Assembly: GCA_964498765.1 (NCBI GenBank)
Contig: CAZCIU010000035.1
Coordinates: forward strand, 1-28,119
Reading direction: 5' to 3'
DNA: 28,119 nucleotides
From: UPXZ01 sp964498765
GTDB taxonomy: Bacteria > Bacteroidota > Bacteroidia > Bacteroidales > Paludibacteraceae
Shown here: piece after piece, positions 7,650-15,232 of the stretch
How the letters are laid out: each line of letters begins with the position of its first letter
How positions within the stretch are numbered: position 1 is the stretch's first letter
Program-made: the position numbers and the translations under genes
Notes under the pieces: generated by a model
Database searches by the model: none
Told to the model about the DNA's origin: nothing
Seen by the model: only the letters and a program-made list of their open reading frames with translations

Positions 7650-8486
7650 TTAAACATTTCTCGTTTTTCTTTTCAATTCAAAGTCTCGTCCGAGGTACTT
7701 TTCACGAACAACCGGATTAGCTGCAAGTTCTTCTGAAGAGCCTTGAAACATGATTTTACCTTCAAAAAGCATATATGCTCTGTCTGTAATACTCAATGTC
7801 TCATCCACATTGTGGTCGGTAATCAGAATACCGATATTTTTATCTTTCAGTCGCCAAACAATGTCCTGAATATCCTGAACCGCAATCGGGTCCACACCCG
7901 CAAAAGGCTCATCGAGCATGATAAATTTCGGTTCTATGGCCAGACAGCGCGCAATTTCCGTACGGCGTCTTTCACCTCCGGAAAGTCGGTCGCCAATGTT
8001 TTTCCGAACATGTCCCAAGTTGAACTCCGAAATCAGAGTTTCCAGCTTCTCTTTTTGGTATTCTTTGCTGAAATTGGTCATTTCCAGAATGGAACTGATA
8101 TTATCTTCCACGGTCATTTTTCTGAAAACAGACGCTTCTTGTGCAAGGTAGCCGATGCCACGCTGTGCACGACGGAAAACAGGATATTTGGTAATTTCCT
8201 CGTCGTTCAGAAATATTTTTCCGGAATTCGGCGTAACCAAACCCGTGGTCATGTAGAATGTAGTAGTTTTTCCGGCACCATTCGGGCCAAGTAAACCAAC
8301 GATTTCGCCCTGCTGTACGTAGATAGAAACGTCATTTACGACCGTTCTTTTGCCGTATTTTTTATACAAATGCTCGGTGCGCAACTTCATCGGTTGCTCT
8401 TCCGCTAGCATTTCAGCTGTATTTTCTGCTATCGTTTCAGTCAGATTTTCTTCGGAAATGACCGTTTCCAATATTTCTTCTTCCAT
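7650..8486 (-). CDS. lptB: LPS export ABC transporter ATP-binding protein LptB
   Basis: LptB is the cytoplasmic ATPase of the LptB2FGC complex that moves lipopolysaccharide to the outer membrane. Visible motifs are Walker A GPNGAGKT, the Q-loop region IGYLAQEASVF, signature LSGGERRR, Walker B FIMLDEPFAGVDP and the H-switch ITDHNV; the text GIGYLAQEASVFRKMTVEDN is typical of LptB rather than other ABC ATPases. I chose the ATG at 8486 because a good promoter (8512-8542) would start transcription near 8505, ruling out in-frame starts further upstream. This leaves a 32-residue, strongly acidic N-terminal extension before MKLRTEHLYKKYGKR, where most LptB proteins begin (ATG at 8390). Either start is possible. 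rnz lies downstream on the same strand. Confidence 0.93.
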   Translation of the reverse strand: MEEEILETVISEENLTETIAENTAEMLAEEQPMKLRTEHLYKKYGKRTVVNDVSIYVQQGEIVGLLGPNGAGKTTTFYMTTGLVTPNSGKIFLNDEEITKYPVFRRAQRGIGYLAQEASVFRKMTVEDNISSILEMTNFSKEYQKEKLETLISEFNLGHVRKNIGDRLSGGERRRTEIARCLAIEPKFIMLDEPFAGVDPIAVQDIQDIVWRLKDKNIGILITDHNVDETLSITDRAYMLFEGKIMFQGSSEELAANPVVREKYLGRDFELKRKTRNV

Positions 8487-8511
8487 ATTTCTTGGGAATA
8501 TTTTAAAGCAA

Positions 8512-8542
8512 CAAAAGTACAATAATTTGAATGGTTTAGCAA
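8512..8542 (-). promoter_or_regulatory. lptB promoter
   Basis: On the minus strand TACTTTTG (8519-8512) matches the -7 box TAnnTTTG and TTG (8542-8540) lies 20 nt upstream, the classical Bacteroidetes spacing. The start of transcription would be near 8505, about 19 nt before the ATG at 8486. This supports 8486 over upstream in-frame starts. The rest of the gap up to 8779 is AT-rich with no feature that I recognise. Confidence 0.65.
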
Positions 8543-8779
8543 TTGCTTTTGAGTTTTTTAGGAAATTCAAAATAACATAACATTCACAATTCAATAATTG
8601 GGGTTAAAATATATTCTAATCTTTACAGATTTGATTTTTTATTTTGTTGAAAAATAAGGAAATAAGGTTTCTGAATTAATAAAATGTATATTTCTACTAA
8701 GATTCCTTTTTTGAAATAAGGTTTTTTAGAGTGTTTTTTTAACGTGTTATTAGAAAAGGCATTTCCAGAATATTTGACT

Positions 8780-9844
8780 TTATTGGCTTGTTTCCAAAAA
8801 CAGCTCTGTCAATCTCGAAATCGGATATTGATGCATATTAGAACGCCGGATTTTCTCAAGTTTTCCCAAAGCGTCATTTTCTCCGACAATATTAATATTG
8901 TAAAAATTGGCATAGATAATACGGTGACTGAGAATGTGCTTTATTGGTTTCGAGATTTTCTCTACTTGAAATTCCGTGTTTTCAAAAAGGCTCTGAAACT
9001 CTGAAAGTTGTGATAATTCGCTGAAATCAAATGGACTATCAGTTTCAATTAATGGAAATTCATACAAGTTTTGCCAAATGTCTTTCTTTGTTCTCTTTTG
9101 CAGAAAGGTGAATTCTCCGGACTTTATTTGAAAATAATTGAAGTAGCGGTTCGTTACTTTTGTTTTACCCTGTTTTACAGGAAGTTGTACGACTAAGTTT
9201 AGCTTTTTAGCTTCGCAATATTCCTTTAGCGGACAGTTTCCACAATCGGGATTGGATGGCACGCAGTGCATCGCACCAAACTCCATAATGGCCTGATTGT
9301 GAAGTCCGGGTTTGTTTTTGTCCAATAAATTTTGAGCAATCTCGGTGAAAACTTTCTTTCCAATCGTAGTGTCAATGGGCGTTTCATTAGCCGTAAGCCT
9401 GGAAATGACGCGAAAAATATTTCCATCCACAGCAGCATAGGGCAGATTAAACGCAAAACTTGAAATGGCTGCAGCGGTATATTCACCAATGCCCGAAAGC
9501 GAAATAATATCTTTGTACGTTTTAGGAAATTCACCCTTGAACTCACTGACAATTTTTTTCGCTGCTTTGTGCAGGTTGAGGGCACGCGAGTAATAACCAA
9601 GTCCCTGCCAGTATTTCAAAACTTCCTGTTCGTCGGCTTCGGCTAAACTTTTTACATCGGGAAAGCGTTTTATAAGTCTTAGATAGTATTCAAATCCTTG
9701 ATTTACACGAGTTTGCTGTAAGACAATTTCTGAAATCCAAATTTTGTAAGCATCGGTAGTTTCACGCCAGGGCAAAGTCCTTTTATTGACTTCGTACCAG
9801 TTCTGAAGTATTTCGCGGATTTTTTGGATTTGTATCGTTGTCAT
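8780..9844 (-). CDS. mutY: A/G-specific adenine DNA glycosylase MutY
   Basis: MutY removes adenine mispaired with 8-oxoguanine in base-excision repair. The 354-residue protein has the catalytic Glu39 (ISEIVLQQTRV), the helix-hairpin-helix LSGIGEYTAAAI (116-127) with the catalytic Asp140 (AAVDGNIFRV), and the [4Fe-4S] loop Cys194-x6-Cys201-x2-Cys204-x5-Cys210. The C-terminal third (from about 225) is the NUDIX-like domain that recognises 8-oxoguanine (FTFLQKRTKKDIWQNLYEFP). Length and start are normal for the family. No partner gene is on this strand nearby. The HU/rng block lies on the other side of the repeat region, an arrangement I recall as common in Bacteroidetes. Confidence 0.96.
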   Translation of the reverse strand: MTTIQIQKIREILQNWYEVNKRTLPWRETTDAYKIWISEIVLQQTRVNQGFEYYLRLIKRFPDVKSLAEADEQEVLKYWQGLGYYSRALNLHKAAKKIVSEFKGEFPKTYKDIISLSGIGEYTAAAISSFAFNLPYAAVDGNIFRVISRLTANETPIDTTIGKKVFTEIAQNLLDKNKPGLHNQAIMEFGAMHCVPSNPDCGNCPLKEYCEAKKLNLVVQLPVKQGKTKVTNRYFNYFQIKSGEFTFLQKRTKKDIWQNLYEFPLIETDSPFDFSELSQLSEFQSLFENTEFQVEKISKPIKHILSHRIIYANFYNINIVGENDALGKLEKIRRSNMHQYPISRLTELFLETSQ

Positions 9845-10036
9845 TTTAGTGAAAGTATATCTTTGGATATTAGTAAGTTAATATCTAATTTTTCTGCATA
9901 AAAACATTGTGTATTTGCAAAAAAATGCAGAACTTTGCATGCAAAATTAAGTCAAATATTTTGATTTGTCAGAAAAGCAAGGCTGATATTAGTAGAATAG
10001 TGATAGTCTTTGCTGTTTTTTTAAGTTATGCTTTAA

Positions 10037-10182
10037 CGGAGCATCTACGGAGTATCTACTGAGGAATCACAGAGCAATCTCATAGGATTCACAGAGAATC
10101 ACAGAGAAATCATATAGGAATCACAGAGAATTCTCGGAAGTAGCCTAGAAGTAGCTCGGAGAAAAGGTAGAGAAAAGGTAGA
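10037..10182. repeat. Left part of degenerate and tandem repeat array
   Basis: The outer part repeats short motifs: CGGAGCATCTA followed by CGGAGTATCTA, then four copies of CACAGAG, mostly inside the longer word GAATCACAGAGAA, and two copies of AGAAGTAG-like sequence. The inner part is a clean 11-bp tandem repeat, unit GAGAAAAGGTA, at 10159-10169 and 10170-10180, running into the assembly gap. The array probably collapsed during assembly, so its true length is unknown. Confidence 0.8.
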
Positions 10183-10282
10183 NNNNNNNNNNNNNNNNNN
10201 NNNNNNNNNNNNNNNNNNNNNNNNNNNNNNNNNNNNNNNNNNNNNNNNNNNNNNNNNNNNNNNNNNNNNNNNNNNNNNNNNN
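10183..10282. other. Assembly gap of 100 N
   Basis: Exactly 100 ambiguous bases are present, the usual placeholder for a scaffold gap of unknown size. The same 11-bp unit GAGAAAAGGTA is found in phase at both edges, so the missing sequence is very likely more copies of that repeat. Confidence 0.95.
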
Positions 10283-10332
10283 GAGAAAAGGTAGAGAAAA
10301 GGTAGAACATCCTCGGAGCATCCCCGGAGGAA
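10283..10332. repeat. Right part of the GAGAAAAGGTA tandem repeat array
   Basis: Two full copies of GAGAAAAGGTA (10283-10293 and 10294-10304) come out of the gap, followed by CTCGGAGCATCCCCGGAGG. The GGAGCATC word also occurs at the far left edge of the array near 10039, so the array is bounded on both sides by the same motif. Confidence 0.8.
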
Positions 10333-10392
10333 GCATTGAGAATTTTTTATTTACAGAAAGAAAAATCTAAAATTTTAAATAACAAAAACAAG

Positions 10393-11493
10393 ATGAAAAA
10401 GAAATTATTATTCATTCCTCTGGCACTTTTGGTGCTTGTGGGATGTCAAACAAAAGGGTATAAAATCAGTGGCGAAGTTGCCGGAAGTGAGCAAGATAGC
10501 GTACAAGTACTTTTGTCTGAGCGTATTAATCGCGTGTGGCAAAATATCGACAGCACATACATTGCCAATGGAAAATTTGAAATGAGCGGCGACGTTGACA
10601 GCGTTCGTGTGGTTTATTTGCATTTCAAACATCAAAATCCGGAAAAAGACTTTAGCGAATTGCTGGTTCTTGAAAATGGAAATATTAAGGTAAAAGTTGA
10701 TTCTATCGGCAGCACCGTAAGTGGAACTAAGCAAAACGAACTTTTCACGACCTATAAAAAGGAAATCAAGACTTTCGGAAGCAAAATGGATTCGATTTAC
10801 ACAGCATTCACTGCATTGCCGGAAGAGGCACAGACAAAAGAGCAGCAAAAAACTGTGATGGCTCAAATCACTGAATTAGAAGATGCTATGAACGCGAAAA
10901 ATGTGGAGTATGCTATGAATAATGTGAATTCTGTGGTTGGTAATCATGTGTTTATGAGTACTTTCTACGCATTTACTCCCGAGCAGAAAGATGCGCTTTT
11001 CGCAAAAATGAACGATCAAACTAAATCAATCGCAAGAATTTCTGATTTGATTGCAGCCAACGAAATTGAGAAGAAAACCACAAAAGGACAGCCGTTTGTT
11101 GATTTCGCGATGGCTACTCCGGATGGAGGCACAGCAAAAGTTTCTGATTTCGTAGGAAAAACGGATTATCTGTTGATTGATTTCTGGGCTTCCTGGTGCG
11201 GGCCATGTATTCGTACATTCCCGGAACTGACTGCTTTTTACACCAAAAACAAAGGTTCTAAATTCCAGATTTTAGGAGTTTCACTGGACAGAGAAAAACA
11301 AGCCTGGACGGATGCTATCAAAAAATACAACTTGACTTGGCCTCATATTTCAGACATTAAATATTGGGATAGCGAAGGAGCGAAGCTGTATGCCGTTAAT
11401 TCAATTCCGGCTACTGTACTGATAGATAAGAACGGTACAATCGTTGGCAGAAATATGGAGCTTGACGAGATACAAAATTTACTTAATCAATAA
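10393..11493 (+). CDS. TlpA-like thioredoxin-fold lipoprotein with DUF4369 domain
   Basis: The 366-residue protein is an envelope thiol-disulfide oxidoreductase. It starts with a lipoprotein signal (LALLVLVGC, Cys18) and an N-terminal DUF4369-like beta domain (about 22-130; KISGEVAGSEQDSVQVLL). A helical linker follows (about 130-230), then a C-terminal thioredoxin domain (about 238-366) with the active site WCGPC (Cys269 and Cys272) and the cis-Pro segment SIPATVLID. Such Bacteroidetes TlpA/ResA-like proteins reduce disulfides in exported proteins or in cytochrome maturation; the substrate here is unknown. I chose the ATG at 10393 because it directly precedes the signal peptide (MKKKLLFIPL); an upstream in-frame ATG at 10336 would bury it. 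The gene lies just after the repeat array. Confidence 0.92.
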   Translation: MKKKLLFIPLALLVLVGCQTKGYKISGEVAGSEQDSVQVLLSERINRVWQNIDSTYIANGKFEMSGDVDSVRVVYLHFKHQNPEKDFSELLVLENGNIKVKVDSIGSTVSGTKQNELFTTYKKEIKTFGSKMDSIYTAFTALPEEAQTKEQQKTVMAQITELEDAMNAKNVEYAMNNVNSVVGNHVFMSTFYAFTPEQKDALFAKMNDQTKSIARISDLIAANEIEKKTTKGQPFVDFAMATPDGGTAKVSDFVGKTDYLLIDFWASWCGPCIRTFPELTAFYTKNKGSKFQILGVSLDREKQAWTDAIKKYNLTWPHISDIKYWDSEGAKLYAVNSIPATVLIDKNGTIVGRNMELDEIQNLLNQ

Positions 11494-11547
11494 GTTACGA
11501 ATTTATTTTTTTGAAGAAAAAAATTAAAAAACAGAAGTAATTCTTTT

Positions 11548-11574
11548 TTTGTCAGAATAAAAGCAGTATATTTG
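11548..11574 (+). promoter_or_regulatory. Probable promoter for the HU gene
   Basis: TATATTTG (11567-11574) is a perfect -7 box. A TTTG ending a T-run (11548-11551) lies 15 nt upstream, shorter than the usual 19-21 nt, so the -33 assignment is weak. Transcription would start near 11581, giving a leader of about 57 nt rich in A before the ATG at 11638. Confidence 0.5.
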
Positions 11575-11637
11575 CAGTCCGTTTTGAAAAACAAAAAATT
11601 ACACTAATAATATTAATAACTAATAAAAAAATTGAAA

Positions 11638-11910
11638 ATGACTAAAGCAGACGTTGTAAACGAAATTGCAAAAAATACAGGAATTGACAAAGTAACTGTA
11701 TTGCATACTGTTGAGGCTTTTATGGATGTAGTAAAAAGCTCTTTAATTAAAAAAGAAAATGTTTATTTAAGAGGCTTTGGAAGCTTTATCATTAAAGAAA
11801 GAGCTCAAAAAACAGCAAGAAATATCTCTAAAAACACTACAATCATTATTCCGGCACATAGCATTCCATCATTCAAACCGGCTAAAACATTTGTAAGTGC
11901 TGTAAAATAA
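11638..11910 (+). CDS. HU-family histone-like DNA-binding protein
   Basis: The 90-residue protein is a nucleoid-associated HU/IHF-family member that binds and bends DNA as a dimer. It has the N-terminal helical dimer part (TKADVVNEIAKNTGIDK) and the beta-arm segment NVYLRGFGSFIIKERAQKTA with the R-N-I-S/T arm tip (ARNISKNTTIIIPA). The C-terminus SFKPAKTFVSAVK is typical. The start is the ATG at 11638; a TTG two codons earlier is in frame but unnecessary. A strong -7 box lies upstream and the small basic protein gene follows 29 bp downstream, so the two are probably co-transcribed up to the terminator near 12099. Confidence 0.95.
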   Translation: MTKADVVNEIAKNTGIDKVTVLHTVEAFMDVVKSSLIKKENVYLRGFGSFIIKERAQKTARNISKNTTIIIPAHSIPSFKPAKTFVSAVK

Positions 11911-11939
11911 TTTTCTAACGATTTAAAAATAATACAAAG

Positions 11940-12029
11940 ATGCCAAGCGGTAAAAAAAGAAAAAGACATAAAATGTCTACTCACAAAAGAAAGAAAAGAC
12001 TGAGAAAAAATAGACATAAAAAGAAATAG
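11940..12029 (+). CDS. 29-residue AURKAIP1/COX24-like basic protein, probable ribosomal protein
   Basis: The ORF starts MPSGKKRKRHKM and ends RKNRHKKK. More than half of its residues are Lys, Arg or His. It matches the short COX24_C/AURKAIP1 signature (K-R-x-H-K-M...H-K-R-x-K-R-L-R-K) of mitochondrial small-subunit protein mS38 and its short bacterial counterparts. The family link is recognised from the pattern. A role as a small-subunit ribosomal protein is inferred from the mitochondrial homologue. It lies between the HU gene and a strong terminator, a position I recall as conserved in Bacteroidetes. It is short enough to be missed by automatic gene finders. Confidence 0.82.
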   Translation: MPSGKKRKRHKMSTHKRKKRLRKNRHKKK

Positions 12030-12050
12030 TCTGTTGGACAGTTTTTAGGT

Positions 12051-12099
12051 CCAAAGAAACAAACTTAAAACCTTGCTTTGGATTTAAGTTTGTTTTTTT
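12051..12099 (+). terminator. Rho-independent terminator after HU and the small basic gene
   Basis: The arms AACAAACTTAAA (12058-12069) and TTTAAGTTTGTT (12083-12094) pair perfectly over 12 bp and run into a T-tract (12093-12099). A competing pairing of CCAAAG (12051-12056) with CTTTGG (12076-12081) is also possible. It closes the HU transcription unit. Confidence 0.8.
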
Positions 12100-12242
12100 A
12101 TATTACAAAGTTGGAGGATTGAAGCAGGAAGCGTGAAGTGTTTGGTTATTTTATAGAGATTGACAATTTTATTCACATAAACATGCATTCTCAAATGAAC
12201 ATGAAACGTGTTTTTCTGATTTCTACCTTCTGATTTCTAAAT

Positions 12243-13823
12243 TTGAAAAACGTGAATAGCGAATTAATTGTAGATGTAAGACCATCTCAAATTTCAATTG
12301 CGCTGCTCGAAGACAAACGACTGGTAGAACTCAGTGAGGAGGGACGTGAAGAGAACTTCGCCGTGGGGAATATCTACCTCGGAAGGGTAAAAAAAATAAT
12401 GCCCGGCTTAAATGCAGCGTTCGTAGATGTTGGATACGAAAAAGACGCTTTTCTACATTACCTTGATTTAGGTAACAATTTCAACACACTCAATGGCTTT
12501 ATCAAACAGGTGCAAAGCGACCGAAAGAGAGTACCTGCCTTGAGCAAAGTCAAACAACTTCCGGAAATAGAGAAAAACGGCTCTATAAACGACATTCTTC
12601 AGACCGGACAAGAAATAGTGGTTCAAATCTCCAAAGAACCGATTTCTACGAAAGGTCCTCGTTTGACAGCCGAATTGTCCATTGCAGGAAGATTCTTGGT
12701 TCTGATACCCTTTGCCGACAAAGTTTCTGTGTCTCAGAAAATCAAAACGGAAGAAGAGCGCATCAGACTAAAGCAACTGATACAAAGCATTAAGCCAAAG
12801 GGCTTTGGAGTAATTGTACGAACAGTTGCAGAAGAAAAGAAAGTAGCGGAACTCGATAATGAGTTGAAAATTTTGGTGAAAAGATGGGAGGAAACCATCC
12901 CCAAAATTCAAAAGTCAAAAGGAGTAACGCTTATATCAGAAGAATTAGGTCGCACGGTAGGCATTATCAGGGACTTGTTCAACTCAAACTTTAAGCACGT
13001 CTATGTAAACGACAAGGATGTTTACAATGAAGTGCAAGATTATGTTGAACTGATAGCACCTGACAGAAAAGATATTGTAAAGCTGTACAAAGACCCTGCT
13101 CCGATTTTCGATAGTTTTGGAATTACTAAGCAGATTCAGTCGGCACTCGGCAAAACAGTATCTTTCAGAAGCGGAGCCTATCTCATCATTGAACACACTG
13201 AAGCCATGCACGTGATTGACGTAAATAGCGGCAATCGCTCCAAAGCCGGAAACGGTCAGGAAACAAATGCATTGGAAGTAAATCTGGCGGCAGCCGATGA
13301 AATTGCCCGGCAGTTGCGACTGCGCGATATGGGCGGAATTATTGTAGTGGACTTCATAGACATGCACGAAGGTGAAAACAGGCAAAAACTGTTTGACCGG
13401 ATGCGGGAAAATATGACCAACGACCGAGCAAAGCATAATATATTGCCGCTCAGTAAGTTTGGACTTATGCAAATGACACGTCAGCGCGTGCGTCCCGTTA
13501 TCGACATCGACATTGAAGAGACTTGCCCGACCTGCTATGGAAAAGGACGTACGAAACCGTCTATTCTATTTACAGATCAGCTGGAAGGCAAGGTTGATTA
13601 CTTGGTAAGTAAACTAAAAGTCAAAGACTTCCACTTGCACATACATCCTTATGTAGATGCTTATATTTCCAGAGGCTTGCCTTCCATTAAGATGAAATGG
13701 AAAATGAAGTACGGAATGGGATGTAAAGTAATTCCTTCGCAACGACTGGGTTTCCTTCAGTACAAGTTTTATGATAAAAAAGGTGAGGAAATTGACCTTC
13801 AAGAACAAATAGAAAAGATTTAG
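12243..13823 (+). CDS. rng: Ribonuclease G/E family endoribonuclease
   Basis: This RNase G/E-type enzyme matures rRNA and decays mRNA by cutting single-stranded AU-rich RNA. The N-terminal S1 region (about 38-125; VGNIYLGRVKKIMPGLNAAF and KDAFLHY) is followed by the 5'-sensor/RNase H-like region and the DNase I-like catalytic site with Asp326 (MHVIDVNSGN) and Asp370 (IVVDFIDMHE). The Zn-link Cys428-x-x-Cys431 (CPTC) lies after it. At about 526 residues it has the RNase G size, without the long RNase E scaffold tail. The likely start is non-ATG: TTG at 12243 or GTG at 12252. Family members begin close to the N-S-E-L-I-V-D-V segment, so both fit. A terminator follows 18 bp after the stop. Confidence 0.95.
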   Translation: MKNVNSELIVDVRPSQISIALLEDKRLVELSEEGREENFAVGNIYLGRVKKIMPGLNAAFVDVGYEKDAFLHYLDLGNNFNTLNGFIKQVQSDRKRVPALSKVKQLPEIEKNGSINDILQTGQEIVVQISKEPISTKGPRLTAELSIAGRFLVLIPFADKVSVSQKIKTEEERIRLKQLIQSIKPKGFGVIVRTVAEEKKVAELDNELKILVKRWEETIPKIQKSKGVTLISEELGRTVGIIRDLFNSNFKHVYVNDKDVYNEVQDYVELIAPDRKDIVKLYKDPAPIFDSFGITKQIQSALGKTVSFRSGAYLIIEHTEAMHVIDVNSGNRSKAGNGQETNALEVNLAAADEIARQLRLRDMGGIIVVDFIDMHEGENRQKLFDRMRENMTNDRAKHNILPLSKFGLMQMTRQRVRPVIDIDIEETCPTCYGKGRTKPSILFTDQLEGKVDYLVSKLKVKDFHLHIHPYVDAYISRGLPSIKMKWKMKYGMGCKVIPSQRLGFLQYKFYDKKGEEIDLQEQIEKI

Positions 13824-13840
13824 CTTTTTAATTCTTAATG

Positions 13841-13875
13841 AAAAGGGCTGCTCGGTTGGAGTAGCTCTTTTTTTG
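13841..13875 (+). terminator. Rho-independent terminator after rng
   Basis: AAAGGGCTGCTC (13842-13853) pairs with GAGTAGCTCTTT (13859-13870), including G-U pairs, around a five-base loop, and a run of T follows (to 13874). It sits 18 bp after the rng stop. The remaining part of the gap up to 14066 is AT-rich and shows nothing further. Confidence 0.8.
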
Positions 13876-14066
13876 TATCATAACTATACTCGCCCAATAA
13901 GCATTCTGATTAAGATAAATTCTTTCTAATTACATCCAATACTGATGATATTGCTCCGCTGTTCTTTTATTTTTCAATACATTCTGCTTTAATGAATTGA
14001 AATGTCATTTATTATTTATTTTTGAAATGTATAAATAATAAAATAAATATAACAAAAATATTCTAT

Positions 14067-15092
14067 TTACTGATACTGAATATAGCTCGGTTGTGGGCGG
14101 AGTTGAAGAAGTTCTTCGGGCGACAAAAGGCGGTTTGGTGCTTTTTTGATGTCGTTTTTGTAGAAAATCTTAAATCCGGTAAACTGCACCGGCTCTTTGT
14201 GAATGTAGTGGCGGTGAGTACCTTTTTTCAGTTCGGGTGGTCCCCAGCCATCCATGTGCATCACTATTTGCACTTCCGGGTGAAGTTTGATGTTTTTGTA
14301 ATTGGTAACCATCCCTTGTGTAAAGCGGTGAACAACAAATACTTTCGGCGGTAGATTGTACTCTTTGACCAATTTTGCTAAATAATCCGAGCAGTAATTG
14401 ATTTCAGCAGCATCGTATTTACCTATTTTTTTACCCGGCTTAGAGCCGTCCTTCATCGAAAATTCCGGATCAATTCCCAAATGAACGTTTGACATTTTCA
14501 GGTATTTCTCCAAAAGCGGTAATTCTGCCTGAATAGTACTTAATGCAACCTGAATATCCAGAAATACAATTGTATTTTTCGGTCCCATTTTAGCAATTGT
14601 CAGAACCGAATCAATCTGTTTTTCGGGCATGCGCGAGCGGAATTTGCCATCTTTTCCACCATCACCTTGTGCAACTACCGCGATGTAATGCAATGCAGGA
14701 ATTACAGGCGTAGTCGGGTCTGCAGCTTCCCATGCTTTCACTTCAGCATTCAGTTTTTTCCACATTTCTTTTGGAGCATATTCACCTAAAGCACCCATTT
14801 TTTTAGAATAAAGATTACCGTAGTAAGCTATAATTCTATTTTTTGGTAAAAGTGCACCGTAAAGCGGCAGCGGCTGATTTTTCACAGGCCAAAGTCCGGT
14901 GGTATCGCCGTTTGCCAGTGCCATTAATCTGTTATTATAATCGGTAGAATCTACATACTGAGGATGTTTTTCATCAACTAGCTCGATGCCATTTTCTTTA
15001 TTTTGAGCGTTTTCAGTCTTGCTGTTTCCTCCACAGGAAATCATTGCAAAACTCAGCAGAATTGACAGGGAAAAAAGGAATTTTCTTTTCAT
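14067..15092 (-). CDS. Conserved-looking lipoprotein of unknown function, possible TIM-barrel fold
   Basis: The 341-residue protein has a lipoprotein signal (SILLSFAMISC, Cys20; then GGNSKTEN) and a polar spacer to about residue 45. The body alternates hydrophobic strands and helices in a way that suggests a TIM barrel: RIIAYYGNLYSK, TPVIPALHYIAVVAQGDGG, NTIVFLDIQVALS, VHLGIDPEFSM, KVFVVHRFTQGMV and IQIVMHMDGWGPPE-like strands. Acidic residues sit at strand ends (D in FLDI, D and E in GIDPEF, D in HMDGWG), as in glycoside hydrolase-like barrels. I do not recognise a named family, so no reaction is claimed. It stands alone, convergent with rng and divergent from the GNAT-ovoA pair. A possible -7 box lies 35 nt upstream. 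Confidence 0.8.
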   Translation of the reverse strand: MKRKFLFSLSILLSFAMISCGGNSKTENAQNKENGIELVDEKHPQYVDSTDYNNRLMALANGDTTGLWPVKNQPLPLYGALLPKNRIIAYYGNLYSKKMGALGEYAPKEMWKKLNAEVKAWEAADPTTPVIPALHYIAVVAQGDGGKDGKFRSRMPEKQIDSVLTIAKMGPKNTIVFLDIQVALSTIQAELPLLEKYLKMSNVHLGIDPEFSMKDGSKPGKKIGKYDAAEINYCSDYLAKLVKEYNLPPKVFVVHRFTQGMVTNYKNIKLHPEVQIVMHMDGWGPPELKKGTHRHYIHKEPVQFTGFKIFYKNDIKKAPNRLLSPEELLQLRPQPSYIQYQ

Positions 15093-15126
15093 TTATAAGT
15101 TTTTAGTCGTTTTTAAAAATTAGGAA

Positions 15127-15134
15127 CAAAATTA
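15127..15134 (-). promoter_or_regulatory. Possible -7 box for the unknown lipoprotein gene
   Basis: TAATTTTG on the minus strand matches TAnnTTTG and would start transcription near 15120, about 28 nt before the ATG at 15092. No TTG is found at the expected -33 distance, so this is weak. I see no matching box for the divergent GNAT-ovoA pair in 15093-15232. Confidence 0.35.
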
Positions 15135-15232
15135 GCTAATTTAATTGTATTTAAGCGTCTGAAACGAAAGATAAAAATATAAAAATTCAATTTATGTAAA
15201 CAAGCTTTGTTTTGGATTGTTTAATTAAGACA

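Larger units (their letters stand above)
9845..10392. other. Gene-free stretch between mutY and the thioredoxin gene
   Basis: This 548-bp divergent intergenic region holds no supportable gene. It begins AT-rich, contains the perfect 12-bp palindrome TTTGCATGCAAA (9934-9945) within a patch rich in TGCA, then passes into a repeat array (10037-10332) that includes the 100-N gap. Open frames that cross the gap are only possible because N was translated as X and are not genes. I see no convincing -7 box for either flanking gene. Confidence 0.6.

Noticed and set aside
7743..8294. 183-codon plus-strand frame antisense to lptB
   Set aside because: It lies wholly inside a confidently identified gene on the other strand and has no signal, domain or promoter.
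10037..10332. CRISPR array
   Set aside because: The units are 11 bp or shorter and contiguous, with no spacers and no cas genes nearby.
10110..10336. Open frames on the minus strand across the N gap
   Set aside because: They consist mostly of untranslatable N and low-complexity repeat and have no protein-like content.
12984..13472. 162-codon minus-strand frame inside rng
   Set aside because: It is a shadow of the rng catalytic domain, whose motifs are unambiguous.
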